This document shows positions 27,017 to 35,980 of a DNA stretch of 64,000 nucleotides, piece after piece. The stretch covers positions 47,192 to 111,191 of the forward strand of contig JBCDFR010000003.1 in the NCBI GenBank assembly GCA_039177505.1, read 5' to 3'. The DNA is from JABSQH01 sp039177505 (GTDB lineage Bacteria > Actinomycetota > Acidimicrobiia > Acidimicrobiales > Ilumatobacteraceae). A model generated the notes under the pieces. The model saw nothing but the letters and a program-made list of their open reading frames with translations. It did not search any database and had not been told where the DNA came from. How positions within the stretch are numbered: the first letter of the stretch is position 1; every line of letters starts with the position of its first letter. Made by a program: the position numbers and the translations under genes.

Positions 27017-27616
27017 ATGACGAACGACACCACCGACGATGCGCCGATCGACGAGGATCGAGCGCCCACCGAAGATCCTCGACCCGACGGTCTGCGTGGC
27101 GCCGACTCGTTGGTCGTGCTCAACACGGGCGACGGCAAGGGTAAGTCGTCGTCGGCGTTCGGCATCATGGTCCGCGGCTTGGCACGAGGGTGGAACGTTG
27201 CGGTCGTGCAGTTCATCAAGTCCGGCGACTGGAAGGTCGGTGAGGAAAAGATCGGGCGCGAGCTCGGCGTCGATTGGCACGCCTTCGGTGACGGATTCAC
27301 GTGGGACTCCGACGATCTCAGCGCCGATCGAGCCCATGCCGCCGACGGGTGGCAACAAGCGGTCGAGCTGATGACCGCCGGCGACCACCAACTCGTCGTG
27401 TTCGACGAGTTGACGTATCTCGTGTCGTTCGGCTGGCTCGACGTGGCCGACATCGTGGCCGCGATTTCCGCCCGGCCCCGACACGTCAACGTGGTGATCA
27501 CCGGGCGCGACGCCGCACCTGAGCTCATCGAGCTGGCCGACACCGCCACCGACATGCGCGAGGTGAAACACGCGTATCAGCAGGGCATCCGGGCGATGCG
27601 CGGCATCGACTACTGA
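27017..27616 (+). CDS. cobO: Cob(I)yrinic acid a,c-diamide adenosyltransferase
   Basis: Transfers the adenosyl group of ATP to the cobalt of corrinoids (CobO/CobA/BtuR family). The 199-residue product has an acidic N-terminal extension of about 35 residues, then the P-loop NTGDGKGKSSSAFG, VAVVQFIKSGDWKVGE, and the family's VVFDELTYLVSFGWLD and PRHVNVVITGRDA blocks. ATG 27017 is chosen because the family P-loop lies about 40 residues in; an upstream frame from 26900 crosses the hairpin element. First gene of cobO-cobU-cobT-cobS. Confidence 0.94.
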   Translation: MTNDTTDDAPIDEDRAPTEDPRPDGLRGADSLVVLNTGDGKGKSSSAFGIMVRGLARGWNVAVVQFIKSGDWKVGEEKIGRELGVDWHAFGDGFTWDSDDLSADRAHAADGWQQAVELMTAGDHQLVVFDELTYLVSFGWLDVADIVAAISARPRHVNVVITGRDAAPELIELADTATDMREVKHAYQQGIRAMRGIDY

Positions 27617-27626
27617 GGCCACAACA

Positions 27627-28187
27627 ATGCCGTTGATCGTGCTCATCGGCGGGGCCCGTAGCGGCAAGAGCGCGTACGCGGTCGACCTCGTCCGGCAGTT
27701 GGGGGGCGCGGCCACCTTCGTCGCCACGGCGCCGGCACTGGACGGCGACATGTCACAACGGATCGCCCGTCACCGCGATGAGCGGCCGGCGACATGGGTG
27801 ACGGTCGAGGAGGAGATCGAGCTCGATCGGGTGCTCGGAAGCGTCCCCGACAGCCACACCGTGATCGTCGACTGCCTCACACTGTGGACCTCGAACATGA
27901 TGTGGAACGACCACCCCCAGTCGGTGATTCTCTCCGCCGCCGACGCCGTGAGTGAGCGGGCCGCTCAGCGGCACCGACCGGTGATCGTGATCACCAACGA
28001 GGTCGGACTCGGCATCCACCCCGAGTCAGAACTCGGTCGCACGTACCGCGACCTCCTGGGGCGGGTGAACCAGACATTCGCGCGGCGCGCCGACGCCACA
28101 CTCCTGATGGTCGCTGGTCGAGCACTGCGACTCTCCGCACCCACCGAGCTGTTGGAAGATCTGCAACTCGACGTCGGCCTGCCATGA
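27627..28187 (+). CDS. cobU: Adenosylcobinamide kinase / guanylyltransferase
   Basis: Bifunctional enzyme that phosphorylates adenosylcobinamide and then attaches GMP, activating it for nucleotide-loop assembly. The 186-residue length is typical. Motifs: P-loop GGARSGKSAYA at residues 8-18, FVATAPALDGDMSQRIARHRDERP (the GMP-acceptor His region), VDCLTLWTSNM and VGLGIHPESELGRTYRD LLG-type block. It starts 10 bp after cobO and ends 10 bp before cobT. Confidence 0.94.
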   Translation: MPLIVLIGGARSGKSAYAVDLVRQLGGAATFVATAPALDGDMSQRIARHRDERPATWVTVEEEIELDRVLGSVPDSHTVIVDCLTLWTSNMMWNDHPQSVILSAADAVSERAAQRHRPVIVITNEVGLGIHPESELGRTYRDLLGRVNQTFARRADATLLMVAGRALRLSAPTELLEDLQLDVGLP

Positions 28188-28197
28188 TCGCGCAGCA

Positions 28198-29187
28198 ATG
28201 ACACTTCGCGACGCCCTCATCGACCTCCCGCGGCCCGATGCGGAAGCCCGCAATGCCGTGCACGAGCGGGCCGCGGAGATCCTCCGTCCCAGCGGTGCCT
28301 TGGCGTGGCTCGACGAGATCGCCGCCTGGGTTGCTGGATGGCAGCGAACACCACGGCCGAGTATCGATCGACCGACCGCGCTGATCTTCGCCGCCGACCA
28401 CGGCGTGGCCGCGGCGACCAAGGTCAGCGTCTTTCCAACCGGAGTGACCGAGGCGATGCTCACGGCGTTTGGAGACGGCCGTTCGACGATCTCGGCGTTC
28501 GCCCGCATCGTCGGAGCGGAGGTGCGCGCCGTCGACGTCGGCGTCGGCCGGCCGACTGGCGACATCCGCTACGAACCGGCCCTCGACCAGGCTCGCTTCG
28601 ACGACATCGTCGACACGGCGTTCGACGAGGTCGAGCGCCTCGACAGCGACCTCTTGGTGCTCGGAGAAATGGGCATCGGCAACACCACGCCGTCGGCGGC
28701 GATCGCCGCGGCGCTCGCCGGTGGCGAAGCAGCCGCGTGGGTCGGCCGAGGCACGGGCATCGACGACGAGGGGTTGGAGCGCAAGCGACTCGCGGTACGC
28801 GAGGCCGTCAACCGCATCGCCGGTGTCACCGATCCATTGGAGATCTTGCGCGAAGTCGGTGGAGCCGAACTCGTGGCGATCGCCGCGGCGACCGTCGCCG
28901 CGCGTCGCCGCTCGCTCCCCGTGGTGCTCGACGGTTATGTCGTCACCAGCGCGGCGCTCCCTCTTGCGATCGCTGCCGATGACGCGCTCGACCACTGCAC
29001 GGTCGGGCATTGCTCTGCCGAGCCAGGCCACCGGCGACTACTCGAACGACTCGGCAAGAAGCCGCTGCTCGATCTGGACATGCGCTTGGGTGAAGGGTCC
29101 GGGGCCATGGCCGCTGTCCCTTTGATCGCCATGGCGTGCGCCGGAGTGACCGCCGTGCCGACTTTCGGGGAGTGGTTCGGCGAGTGA
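28198..29187 (+). CDS. cobT: Nicotinate-nucleotide-dimethylbenzimidazole phosphoribosyltransferase
   Basis: Makes alpha-ribazole phosphate, the lower-ligand nucleotide of cobalamin, from nicotinate mononucleotide and dimethylbenzimidazole. The 329-residue product shows IFAADHGVAAATKVSVFP, the signature GEMGIGNTTPSAAIAAAL (near residue 160), the GRGTGIDDEGL block, and the catalytic Glu in RLGEGSGAMAAVPL. It overlaps cobS by 4 bp (GTGA), and the two act in consecutive steps. Confidence 0.95.
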   Translation: MTLRDALIDLPRPDAEARNAVHERAAEILRPSGALAWLDEIAAWVAGWQRTPRPSIDRPTALIFAADHGVAAATKVSVFPTGVTEAMLTAFGDGRSTISAFARIVGAEVRAVDVGVGRPTGDIRYEPALDQARFDDIVDTAFDEVERLDSDLLVLGEMGIGNTTPSAAIAAALAGGEAAAWVGRGTGIDDEGLERKRLAVREAVNRIAGVTDPLEILREVGGAELVAIAAATVAARRRSLPVVLDGYVVTSAALPLAIAADDALDHCTVGHCSAEPGHRRLLERLGKKPLLDLDMRLGEGSGAMAAVPLIAMACAGVTAVPTFGEWFGE

Positions 29188-29963
29188 ACGGCCGTGCCGC
29201 GGAGGGCGGACTACCGCCGATCGGGTTCCTCGGCGCACTGACCTTCCTCACTCGACTGCCGCTTCGTCTGCGCAGCGTCACGGACCTCGCCGCGAGCGTG
29301 CCGTGGTTCCCCGTCGTCGGCGGCCTGATCGGTGCGACCGTCGGTGCGTTGGCGGCGGGACTGGCCGAGCTCGTACCGACGAGCGTCGCGGCCGCTGTTG
29401 CGGTGATCGCCGGCGTTGCGCTGACAGGCGCCTTCCACGAGGACGGTCTGGCCGACCTGTGCGACGCCTTGGGTGGGTGGACGGTCGAGCAGCGGCGAGA
29501 GATCTTGAAGGATTCGCGTCATGGCAGTTACGGGGTGGCCGCCCTGGCCTCGTCGATCGTGCTGCGCATCGCGTGCGTCGCCACGCTTGCGCCGGCTGCG
29601 GCGTTCGCGGGGCTGATCGCCGCACATGCACTAGGGCGCTCCGCCGTGGTCGCCGCGATGGGGCGCTCGGCGAGTTCGTCCGCACCGGGGCTCGGCTCGG
29701 AGTACACGCGGGCCGTCACCTGGCGCCGCGCCGCCCTCGGTGCGCTCGTGGGCATTGCCATCGCCGCCGTGGCGACGGGCTGGTGGGCTGTACCGTTGAC
29801 CGTGGCCGCGGCATTGGGCGCCATCGGCGTCGCCGCGCTGGCCCGGCGGGCCCTGAAGGCGATCACCGGCGACGCCCTCGGCGCAATCGAGCAGGTCGCC
29901 GAGTGCCTGGTGTTGGTCGTCGTGACCGGCCTGGCCAGCCGCTACGGCCTCTGGTGGGCATGA
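29184..29963 (+). CDS. cobS: Adenosylcobinamide-GDP ribazoletransferase, membrane protein
   Basis: Joins adenosylcobinamide-GDP with alpha-ribazole (phosphate), completing the nucleotide loop of cobalamin at the membrane. The 259-residue product has about six hydrophobic segments. The conserved FLTRLPL motif is near the N-terminus and the acidic active-site motif GAFHEDGLADLCDALGG is at about residue 78, followed by ILKDSRHGSYGV. GTG 29184 is set by the 4-bp overlap with cobT; an earlier in-frame ATG at 29136 lies inside cobT. Confidence 0.94.
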   Translation: MNGRAAEGGLPPIGFLGALTFLTRLPLRLRSVTDLAASVPWFPVVGGLIGATVGALAAGLAELVPTSVAAAVAVIAGVALTGAFHEDGLADLCDALGGWTVEQRREILKDSRHGSYGVAALASSIVLRIACVATLAPAAAFAGLIAAHALGRSAVVAAMGRSASSSAPGLGSEYTRAVTWRRAALGALVGIAIAAVATGWWAVPLTVAAALGAIGVAALARRALKAITGDALGAIEQVAECLVLVVVTGLASRYGLWWA

Positions 29964-29976
29964 CCAGCGTCACCAA

Positions 29977-30013
29977 CCCGAAGTACCGGGGATTCCGTGC
30001 GCTGAGCGCACGT
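29977..30013 (+). repeat. Double-hairpin element, copy B (after cobS, before the DUF368 gene)
   Basis: The second copy of the 37-nt element: CCCG-AAGTAC-CGGG, then GTGCG-CTGAG-CGCAC (extendable to GTGCGC-TGA-GCGCAC). It starts 13 bp after the cobS stop and ends 33 bp before a TAGCCT -10 box (30047-30052) of the next gene. Same orientation as copy A, so the pair forms direct repeats around cobO-U-T-S. Confidence 0.7.
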
Positions 30014-30058
30014 TGCGGGCGACAGTACGGTTCACCGTTCCGCAGCTAGCCTCGCAGC

Positions 30059-31066
30059 GTGCAAATTCCTTCTCCGATCACGCAGCTGGCGCGCGGCTTC
30101 GCGATGGGCGCAGCCGACATCGTGCCCGGCGTCTCAGGTGGGACCGTTGCGCTGGTCCTCGGTATCTATACGCGCGTGATCGACAACGTCCGGCTCGGCG
30201 CCAGAGGCCTGAAACAGCTACTCACGGGCAACATTGCGGAGTGTCGCAGCACGATGGCGCGCATCGAATGGGTGTGGCTGGTCGCGCTGCTCACCGGGAT
30301 TCTCACAGCGATCGTGCTGCTGGCGTCGATCATCGAACAGCTACTGCTCGACCAGCCCGTCAGGACGGCGGCGGCCTTCTTCGGGCTCGTGGCCGGATCG
30401 GTGTGGGTTGCCGGGCGGATGGTCGAGCGGTGGGATCGCACCGCCATCACGATCACTGCAGTGCTCGGCGTCGCCATGTTCTTGATGCTCGGACTGCGGA
30501 CCAACACCGAGGTGCCAGAAGGCGCGACCACAGCGGTCACCCAGCCGTTGTGGATCTTCTTTCTGACCGGCGCAATCGCAGTCTGCGCCATGATTCTCCC
30601 CGGTGTGTCGGGCTCGTTTCTGCTCGTGATGATGGGCATGTACCTCCAGGTCATCGACGCAATCGACGAGCGCGAGTACGCCGTGCTCGCAGCGTTCGGA
30701 CTCGGGTGCGTGATCGGCTTGGCGCTCTTTTCGACCGTCTTGCATCACATGCTCGACCGCTATCGCTCGTGGGTCCTCGCGGCGATGGTCGGCATGTTGC
30801 TCGGATCGACTCGGGTCCTATGGGCATGGCCCGACGGTACGAACACCACCATCCTCGGTGCGCCACGTGGCGATGTGTTGGTGCCGGTGTTGTTGGCCGT
30901 GGCCGCCGCGGCGCTGGTCGTCAGCGTCGACTTCTTCTCACGCAGGAACGCCACCACGCGCGAGCTGCCGCCGATCGCTGCGCAACCTCAGCTGACGAGC
31001 GCAGCGATGCGCTCGATGCCTTCGACCAAGTCGTCGTCGCCGAGCGCGAACGAGAACCGCCCGTAA
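30059..31066 (+). CDS. DUF368 membrane protein, probable undecaprenyl-phosphate translocase (PopT family)
   Basis: A 335-residue polytopic membrane protein with about eight or nine helices. The DUF368 signatures are the twin loops GAADIVPGVSGGT near residue 20 and MILPGVSGSFLLVMMGMY near residue 180. DUF368 (PopT) proteins have been shown to flip undecaprenyl phosphate back across the membrane for cell-wall recycling. GTG 30059 has TAGCCT 6 nt upstream. The 3' 79 bp overlap the convergent aminotransferase gene, so its last 26 or so residues (Ser/Pro/Thr-rich) are antisense-derived. Confidence 0.88.
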   Translation: MQIPSPITQLARGFAMGAADIVPGVSGGTVALVLGIYTRVIDNVRLGARGLKQLLTGNIAECRSTMARIEWVWLVALLTGILTAIVLLASIIEQLLLDQPVRTAAAFFGLVAGSVWVAGRMVERWDRTAITITAVLGVAMFLMLGLRTNTEVPEGATTAVTQPLWIFFLTGAIAVCAMILPGVSGSFLLVMMGMYLQVIDAIDEREYAVLAAFGLGCVIGLALFSTVLHHMLDRYRSWVLAAMVGMLLGSTRVLWAWPDGTNTTILGAPRGDVLVPVLLAVAAAALVVSVDFFSRRNATTRELPPIAAQPQLTSAAMRSMPSTKSSSPSANENRP

Positions 31067-32178
31067 CCGGGCACTCCAAAGGCTTCACCGGGCACGAAGG
31101 CGACCTTGGCCCGTTCGAGCACGAGATCGGCCAACTCGAGCGTCGTCGAGGCCGATGCACCGCCGAGGTCACGACCGAGCAGTCCCCTCAGGTCCGGGAA
31201 GCCATAGAACGCTCCCTGCGGTTCGAGACAGGTGACGCCGTCGATGGCGTTGAGCATGGTCTGCAGCGTGGTCCCCCTCCGCTCGAACGCCGTGCGCATC
31301 TCGTACACCGCGTCGAGGGGCCCCGACACTGCTGCCAACGCAGCCCGCTGGGCCACGTTGCACACGTTCGAAGTGGCGTGGCTCTGGAAGTTCGTCGCCG
31401 GCTTGATCACGTCGTTCGGCCCGATCATCCACCCGACTCGCCACCCGGTCATCGCATAGGTCTTGGCCACGCCGTTGACGATGATGCACTGATCTGTCAG
31501 GTCGGGTACCAACACCGGCATGGAGGCAAACGTGTGGGCGCCGTACGTGAGGTGCTCGTAGATCTCGTCGGTGATGACCCAGATCCCGCGCTCGACCGCC
31601 CACTCGCCGATCGCCTTGATCTGCTCTGGCGGACACACGGCCCCCGACGGGTTGTCGGGGCTGACGAACAGCAGCACCTTGGTGCGCTCGGTGGCGGCTG
31701 CCTCGAGCTGGTCGACCGTGACTTGGAATCCGCTCTCGGCATCGGTGTCGACCACGACGGGGACGCCGCCAGCTAACCCGATTGCCTCGGGATATGTCGT
31801 CCAGTACGGCGCCGGGAGGATGACCTCGTCGCCTGGGTCGCAGAGCGCAGCGAATGCGGTGTAGACGGCGTGCTTGCCGCCGTTGGTGACCAACACGTTG
31901 CTGGCCTCGCACCCAAAACCCGAGTCGCGCTCGGTCTTGGCCGCGATCGCTTCTTTGAGTTCCGGAAGTCCGCCGGCGGGCGAGTAGCGATGGTTACGCG
32001 GGTCGGAGCACGCCTCGGCCGCCGCGGCGACGATGTGATCCGGTGTGGCGAAGTCGGGCTCGCCGGCGCCGAAGCCGATCACATTCTCTCCCGCGGCCTT
32101 CATCGCCTTGGCCTTGCTGTCGACAGCGAGCGTGGCGGAGGGGGCGATCGAGGCAAGACGTTCGGAGGTGCGCTTCAC
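30988..32178 (-). CDS. PLP-dependent aminotransferase, aspartate aminotransferase type (class I)
   Basis: A 396-residue fold-type I aminotransferase of the Thermus-like aspartate aminotransferase (subgroup Ib) family. Motifs: IGFGAGEPDFATPDHI, NHRYSPAGGLPELKEAIA, TNGGKHAVYTAF, SPDNPSGAV, TDEIYEHLTYG, and the PLP lysine in NGVAKTYAMTGWRVGW; the substrate Arg appears in GYGRFSFALGDDD. GTG 32178 is chosen over GTG 32187 because CACAGT lies 7 nt upstream and the family begins near this point. It is convergent with, and overlaps, the DUF368 gene by 79 bp. Confidence 0.9.
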   Translation of the reverse strand: MKRTSERLASIAPSATLAVDSKAKAMKAAGENVIGFGAGEPDFATPDHIVAAAAEACSDPRNHRYSPAGGLPELKEAIAAKTERDSGFGCEASNVLVTNGGKHAVYTAFAALCDPGDEVILPAPYWTTYPEAIGLAGGVPVVVDTDAESGFQVTVDQLEAAATERTKVLLFVSPDNPSGAVCPPEQIKAIGEWAVERGIWVITDEIYEHLTYGAHTFASMPVLVPDLTDQCIIVNGVAKTYAMTGWRVGWMIGPNDVIKPATNFQSHATSNVCNVAQRAALAAVSGPLDAVYEMRTAFERRGTTLQTMLNAIDGVTCLEPQGAFYGFPDLRGLLGRDLGGASASTTLELADLVLERAKVAFVPGEAFGVPGYGRFSFALGDDDLVEGIERIAALVS

Positions 32179-32231
32179 GGCGCCCACTGTGGCACATCAT
32201 CCCTGCTCCACGTGGCGCGATTGCACGCGAG

Positions 32232-32334
32232 CGGTGAGCGAAACGGCTCCCTGTGGGCCACTTCGCTCACCGCGGCGCGGTCTCGCGGAGCTGCGGTGAG
32301 CGAAACGGCTCCCTGTGGGCCACTTCGCTCACCG
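32232..32334 (+). repeat. Tandem doublet of a 41-bp palindromic repeat (locus 1)
   Basis: Two identical 41-bp copies lie at 32232-32272 and 32294-32334, 62 bp apart start to start. Each begins CGGTGAGCGAA and ends TTCGCTCACCG, an 11-bp perfect stem, around a core CGGCTCCCTGTGGGCC. They lie in the divergent region between the aminotransferase (32178) and serC (32389) starts. A closely related doublet with the same 62-bp spacing is at 63377-63479. Confidence 0.88.
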
Positions 32335-32388
32335 GAGTGTGACCGAATCGATGTGCCCGGTGCGCTGACGAGGCGCCATGCTGTGCGG

Positions 32389-33528
32389 GTGCGCAACACC
32401 CCCTCGATCACGATTCCTGCCAACCTGCTGCCCGCCGACGGGCGGTTCTGCTCCGGACCGTCGAAGGTGCGACCCGAGCAGGTCGCGGCGGTGGTCGACG
32501 GCGAACGGAACCTGCTCGGCACCTCACACCGCAAGCCGGCGGTGAAGGGACTGGTCGGCGATGTCCAAGAGAAGCTCGCGACGCTGTTCGGGCTATCCGA
32601 CGGTTGGGAGATCGTCCTCGGCAACGGCGGGACCACCGTGTTCTGGGATGCCGCCACATTCGGCCTCGTCGAGCGCCACAGCCAGCACCTGAGCTTCGGC
32701 GAGTTCTCGTCCAAGTTCGCCACGGCGTGCGCCGCGGCACCACATCTTGGCAAGCCCAGCGTGATCAGCGCCGAACCGGGCACCCACCCGACCGCAGTCG
32801 CCGAGGCAGGCGTCGACACCTACGCCTTCACCCACAACGAGACGTCGACCGGAGTGGCAATGGAGCTGCGCCGCCCCGAAGGCATCGACGACGGGGCGAT
32901 CGTGGCCGTCGACGCAACGTCTGCCGCCGGCGGGCTGCGGTGGGACCCAGCCGAAGTCGACGCCTACTACTTCGCCCCCCAGAAGTGCTTCGCCTCCGAC
33001 GGCGGGTTGTGGTTGGCCGCGTGCTCGCCTGCAGCGGTCGAGCGCATCGAGCGGATCGGGGCGAGTGATCGTTGGCGCCCAGCGTCGATCGATCTTCAGA
33101 TCGCGCTCGACAACTCGCGCCAACATCAGACCTACAACACCCCCGCCGTGGCCACTCTGATCATGCTCGATGCGCAGCTCGATTGGATGCTCGATGGCGG
33201 TGGGCTCGAATTCGCCGCTGGGCGCAGCGAACAGTCGGCCGCGATCCTCTACGGCTGGGCCGAGCGGACCGAGTGGGCCGCGCCTTTCGTGACCGACCCG
33301 ACCCAGCGCAGCGCCGTCGTCGGCACGATCGATCTCGACGATACGGTCAACGCCACCGCGGTGTCGGCCGCATTGCGGGCCAACGGCGTGCTCGACACCG
33401 ACGCGTACCGCAAGCTCGGACGCAACCAGCTGAGGATCGGGATGTTTCCGGCGATCGACCCGGGCGACGTCGAGGCGCTGACAGGCTGCGTCGAGTACGT
33501 GGTCGACCACATGCGCAGCGATTCGTAG
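32389..33528 (+). CDS. serC: Phosphoserine aminotransferase
   Basis: Converts 3-phosphohydroxypyruvate to phosphoserine, the second step of serine synthesis. The 379-residue product has the actinobacterial SerC pattern: IPANLLPADGRFCSGPSKVRPEQ at the start, GTSHRKPAVKGLV, VLGNGGTTVFWDAATFGL, HNETSTGVAM and the PLP lysine in YYFAPQKCFASDGG. GTG 32389 has CATGCT 6 nt upstream; the long open frame to 31870 runs through the palindromic repeats and the divergent gene and is rejected. Confidence 0.93.
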   Translation: MRNTPSITIPANLLPADGRFCSGPSKVRPEQVAAVVDGERNLLGTSHRKPAVKGLVGDVQEKLATLFGLSDGWEIVLGNGGTTVFWDAATFGLVERHSQHLSFGEFSSKFATACAAAPHLGKPSVISAEPGTHPTAVAEAGVDTYAFTHNETSTGVAMELRRPEGIDDGAIVAVDATSAAGGLRWDPAEVDAYYFAPQKCFASDGGLWLAACSPAAVERIERIGASDRWRPASIDLQIALDNSRQHQTYNTPAVATLIMLDAQLDWMLDGGGLEFAAGRSEQSAAILYGWAERTEWAAPFVTDPTQRSAVVGTIDLDDTVNATAVSAALRANGVLDTDAYRKLGRNQLRIGMFPAIDPGDVEALTGCVEYVVDHMRSDS

Positions 33529-33599
33529 CCGCGCGGACGAGCCCGAAAGCACCCAGAACACCGGCCGCGGTCGACAATCGCGCTGGCAGACTGTGGGCG

Positions 33600-34466
33600 A
33601 TGCAGGCGACCGACGTCCTCGAGTTCGAAGCCGACGACCTCGGCGCGCTCGATCGGCCGGTGATGTTGATCGCCCTCGAAGGCTGGTTCGACGTCGCAGG
33701 TGCCGCGACCCACGCCGTCTCGGCATTCACGACGGCCGAGCACTCGGTCACCATCGGCAGCATCGATCCCGATCCGTTCTACGACTTCACGCAGCAACGC
33801 CCACACGTCAGCGTCGACGACGACGTCCGCGAGATCGTGTGGCCGGCGAACGACTTCACGCTGCTGCGCCAGCCCGGTCACCGCGATCTGATCGGACTCG
33901 TCGGCGTCGAGCCGCACCTGCACTGGAAGACCTATATCGACGCGATCAACGTCGTCGCCGGCGCGCTGGGGTGCGAGGCGATCGTCACGGTGGGTGCTGC
34001 TGCCGAGGCACTCCCACACACACGCACACCGCCCGTCACCGGAAGCACAGCCAACGCCGAATTGGCATCGAGCCTCGGCCTCACGGCCCCCAGTTATCAA
34101 GGCGTGACCGGCCTGATCGGTGCGCTGCACGCCGCGCTCGAGGCGCGGCACACTCCGTCGGTCTCGCTTCGTGTCGGGATCCCCCATTACCTCATGAACG
34201 CCGAGCATCCGCAGGCGGTCGCGGCGCTCACCAGGCATCTCACTCATGTCCTCGACGCGCCGACCTCGATCGATCTCGGCGATCAGATCGCCCGGTGGCG
34301 CACGGTCCACGACGAGGTCATCGAGAGCGACGAGCAACTGACGATGTACGTGAAGATGCTCGAAGCCGAATTCGACCGACGCGCTGAAGCCAACATTCCG
34401 AGCGCCGACGACCTCGGCGACCGGTTCGAGGAGTTCCTGCGCGAACAGCGCGACGACGAGGGCTGA
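33600..34466 (+). CDS. PAC2-family protein
   Basis: A 288-residue protein of the PAC2 (proteasome assembly chaperone 2-like) family, common in actinobacteria. The N-terminus has MLIALEGWFDVAGAATHAV, followed by EIVWPANDFTLLRQPGHRDLIGLVGVEPHLHWKTY, a VTVGAAAEALPHTR loop and an extended acidic C-terminal helix (residues about 240-288). Some actinobacterial members are linked to the proteasome or to protein turnover, but the bacterial role is not settled. ATG 33600 has CAGACT 7 nt upstream. It begins 71 bp after serC. Confidence 0.83.
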   Translation: MQATDVLEFEADDLGALDRPVMLIALEGWFDVAGAATHAVSAFTTAEHSVTIGSIDPDPFYDFTQQRPHVSVDDDVREIVWPANDFTLLRQPGHRDLIGLVGVEPHLHWKTYIDAINVVAGALGCEAIVTVGAAAEALPHTRTPPVTGSTANAELASSLGLTAPSYQGVTGLIGALHAALEARHTPSVSLRVGIPHYLMNAEHPQAVAALTRHLTHVLDAPTSIDLGDQIARWRTVHDEVIESDEQLTMYVKMLEAEFDRRAEANIPSADDLGDRFEEFLREQRDDEG

Positions 34467-34499
34467 CCTCGTCGCCGCGAGCGAACGTCGGCGGGTGCG

Positions 34500-35813
34500 T
34501 CAGCCCTTGGCGGAGCGGAAGCCGGCGTCGAGGTCAGCGAGAATGTCGTCGATCGACTCCAGACCGACACTCAAGCGGACTTGCCCCGGCGTGACGCCGG
34601 TGGCCAGTTGCTCCTCGGGCGTGAGCTGGCTGTGCGTCGTGCTCGCCGGATGGATCACCAGGCTGCGGACGTCGCCGATGTTGGCCACGTGGCTGTGCAG
34701 CTCGAGACCCTCTGAGAACTTCTTGCCGGCCTCAGCGCCGCCCTCGATCTCGAAGGCGATGATCGAGCCGGCGCCACGACCACGTCCGTACTTCTGACCG
34801 CGGTCGTACCACGGGCTCGACGGCAGTCCGGCAAAGCTGACCGATGACACGTCGTCGCGCGCTTCGAGGAATTCAGCAACTGTCTGCGCGTTCTGGAAGT
34901 GACGCTCCATGCGGAGACTGAGTGTCTCGAGACCCTGGATGATCAAGAACGCATTGAACGGCGAGATCGCCATACCGAGGTCACGCAAGAGCTGGACCCG
35001 CGCCTTCAAGATGAATGCACCGTGGCCGAGCGCCGGGAAATAGGCGAGCCCGTGGTAGCTCGGGTCTGGCTCGGTGAAGTTCGGGAACCGGCCGCTGGCG
35101 GCGTAGTCGAACGTGCCGCCGTCGACGATCGCTCCACCGATCGAGGTGCCGTGGCCGCCGCAGAACTTGGTGAGGCTGTGCACGACGATGTCGGCGCCCC
35201 AGTCGAGCGGACGGATCAGGTACGGGGTGGGCACCGTGTTGTCGACGATCAAGGGCACCCCGGCGTCGTGTGCCACGCCGGACACGCCTTCGATGTCGAA
35301 CACATTGTTGCGCGGGTTGGCCAGCGTCTCCCCGTAGAACGCCTTGGTGTTGTCTCGCACAGCGGCACGCCACTGATCGAGGTCGTCGGGATCGTCGACG
35401 AAGGTGACCTCAATGCCCATCTTCGGCATCGTGTAGTGCAGCAGGTTGTACGAACCGCCGTAGAGCGAAGGCGAAGCGACGACATGGTCGCCGGACTCCG
35501 CAAGTGTGAGGATGGCCAGCGTCGACGCCGCCTGCCCAGAACTGACCGCCAAGGTGCCCGGCAGACCGATCGCCGTGGTGCAACCGCCCTCGAGGGCGTT
35601 GATGCGCGCTTCGAGCGCCCCCTGGGTGGGGTTCATGATGCGGGTGTAGATGTTGCCGACCTCTGCCAGCGAGAAGAGGTTCGCAGCATGATCGGAGTCG
35701 CGGAACTGGTACGACGTCGTTTGGTAGATCGGCACAGCGCGGGCACCGGTGGCCGGGTCCGGCTCGCCCCCGACGTGGATCTGCTTGGTCTCGAAACCCC
35801 ACTGCTCACTCAT
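34500..35813 (-). CDS. metY: O-acetylhomoserine aminocarboxypropyltransferase (sulfhydrylase)
   Basis: Forms homocysteine from O-acetylhomoserine and sulfide with PLP, direct sulfhydrylation in methionine synthesis. The 437-residue length and the motifs fit MetY rather than the shorter cystathionine synthases: FETKQIHVGGEPDPATGARAVPIYQT-type start, YTRIMNPTQGALEARI, VSSGQAASTLA, DNTVPTPYLIRP, and the PLP lysine in VVHSLTKFCGGHGT (about residue 212). ATG 35813 has TAGCGT 7 nt upstream; the upstream frame to 35966 is rejected. metX is not in the window. Confidence 0.94.
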   Translation of the reverse strand: MSEQWGFETKQIHVGGEPDPATGARAVPIYQTTSYQFRDSDHAANLFSLAEVGNIYTRIMNPTQGALEARINALEGGCTTAIGLPGTLAVSSGQAASTLAILTLAESGDHVVASPSLYGGSYNLLHYTMPKMGIEVTFVDDPDDLDQWRAAVRDNTKAFYGETLANPRNNVFDIEGVSGVAHDAGVPLIVDNTVPTPYLIRPLDWGADIVVHSLTKFCGGHGTSIGGAIVDGGTFDYAASGRFPNFTEPDPSYHGLAYFPALGHGAFILKARVQLLRDLGMAISPFNAFLIIQGLETLSLRMERHFQNAQTVAEFLEARDDVSSVSFAGLPSSPWYDRGQKYGRGRGAGSIIAFEIEGGAEAGKKFSEGLELHSHVANIGDVRSLVIHPASTTHSQLTPEEQLATGVTPGQVRLSVGLESIDDILADLDAGFRSAKG

Positions 35814-35980
35814 AGGGGGCGACGCTACTTGCCGAATTATGACCCTACAAGTCAGCTTTGGGTCCGGCCTTGTGGCGGCGATGAGCAGGCAGCGAAGAGC
35901 CCGCTCAGTCAGACACCGCCGTGATGCGATTCGCGGAAGGTAAGACGATTCCAAAAATGCGCACAACCAGACGAGATCTG

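Noticed and set aside
31870..32388. A long N-terminal extension of SerC
   Set aside because: It runs through the divergent aminotransferase gene and two palindromic repeats; GTG 32389 fits the family start and has an upstream -10 box.
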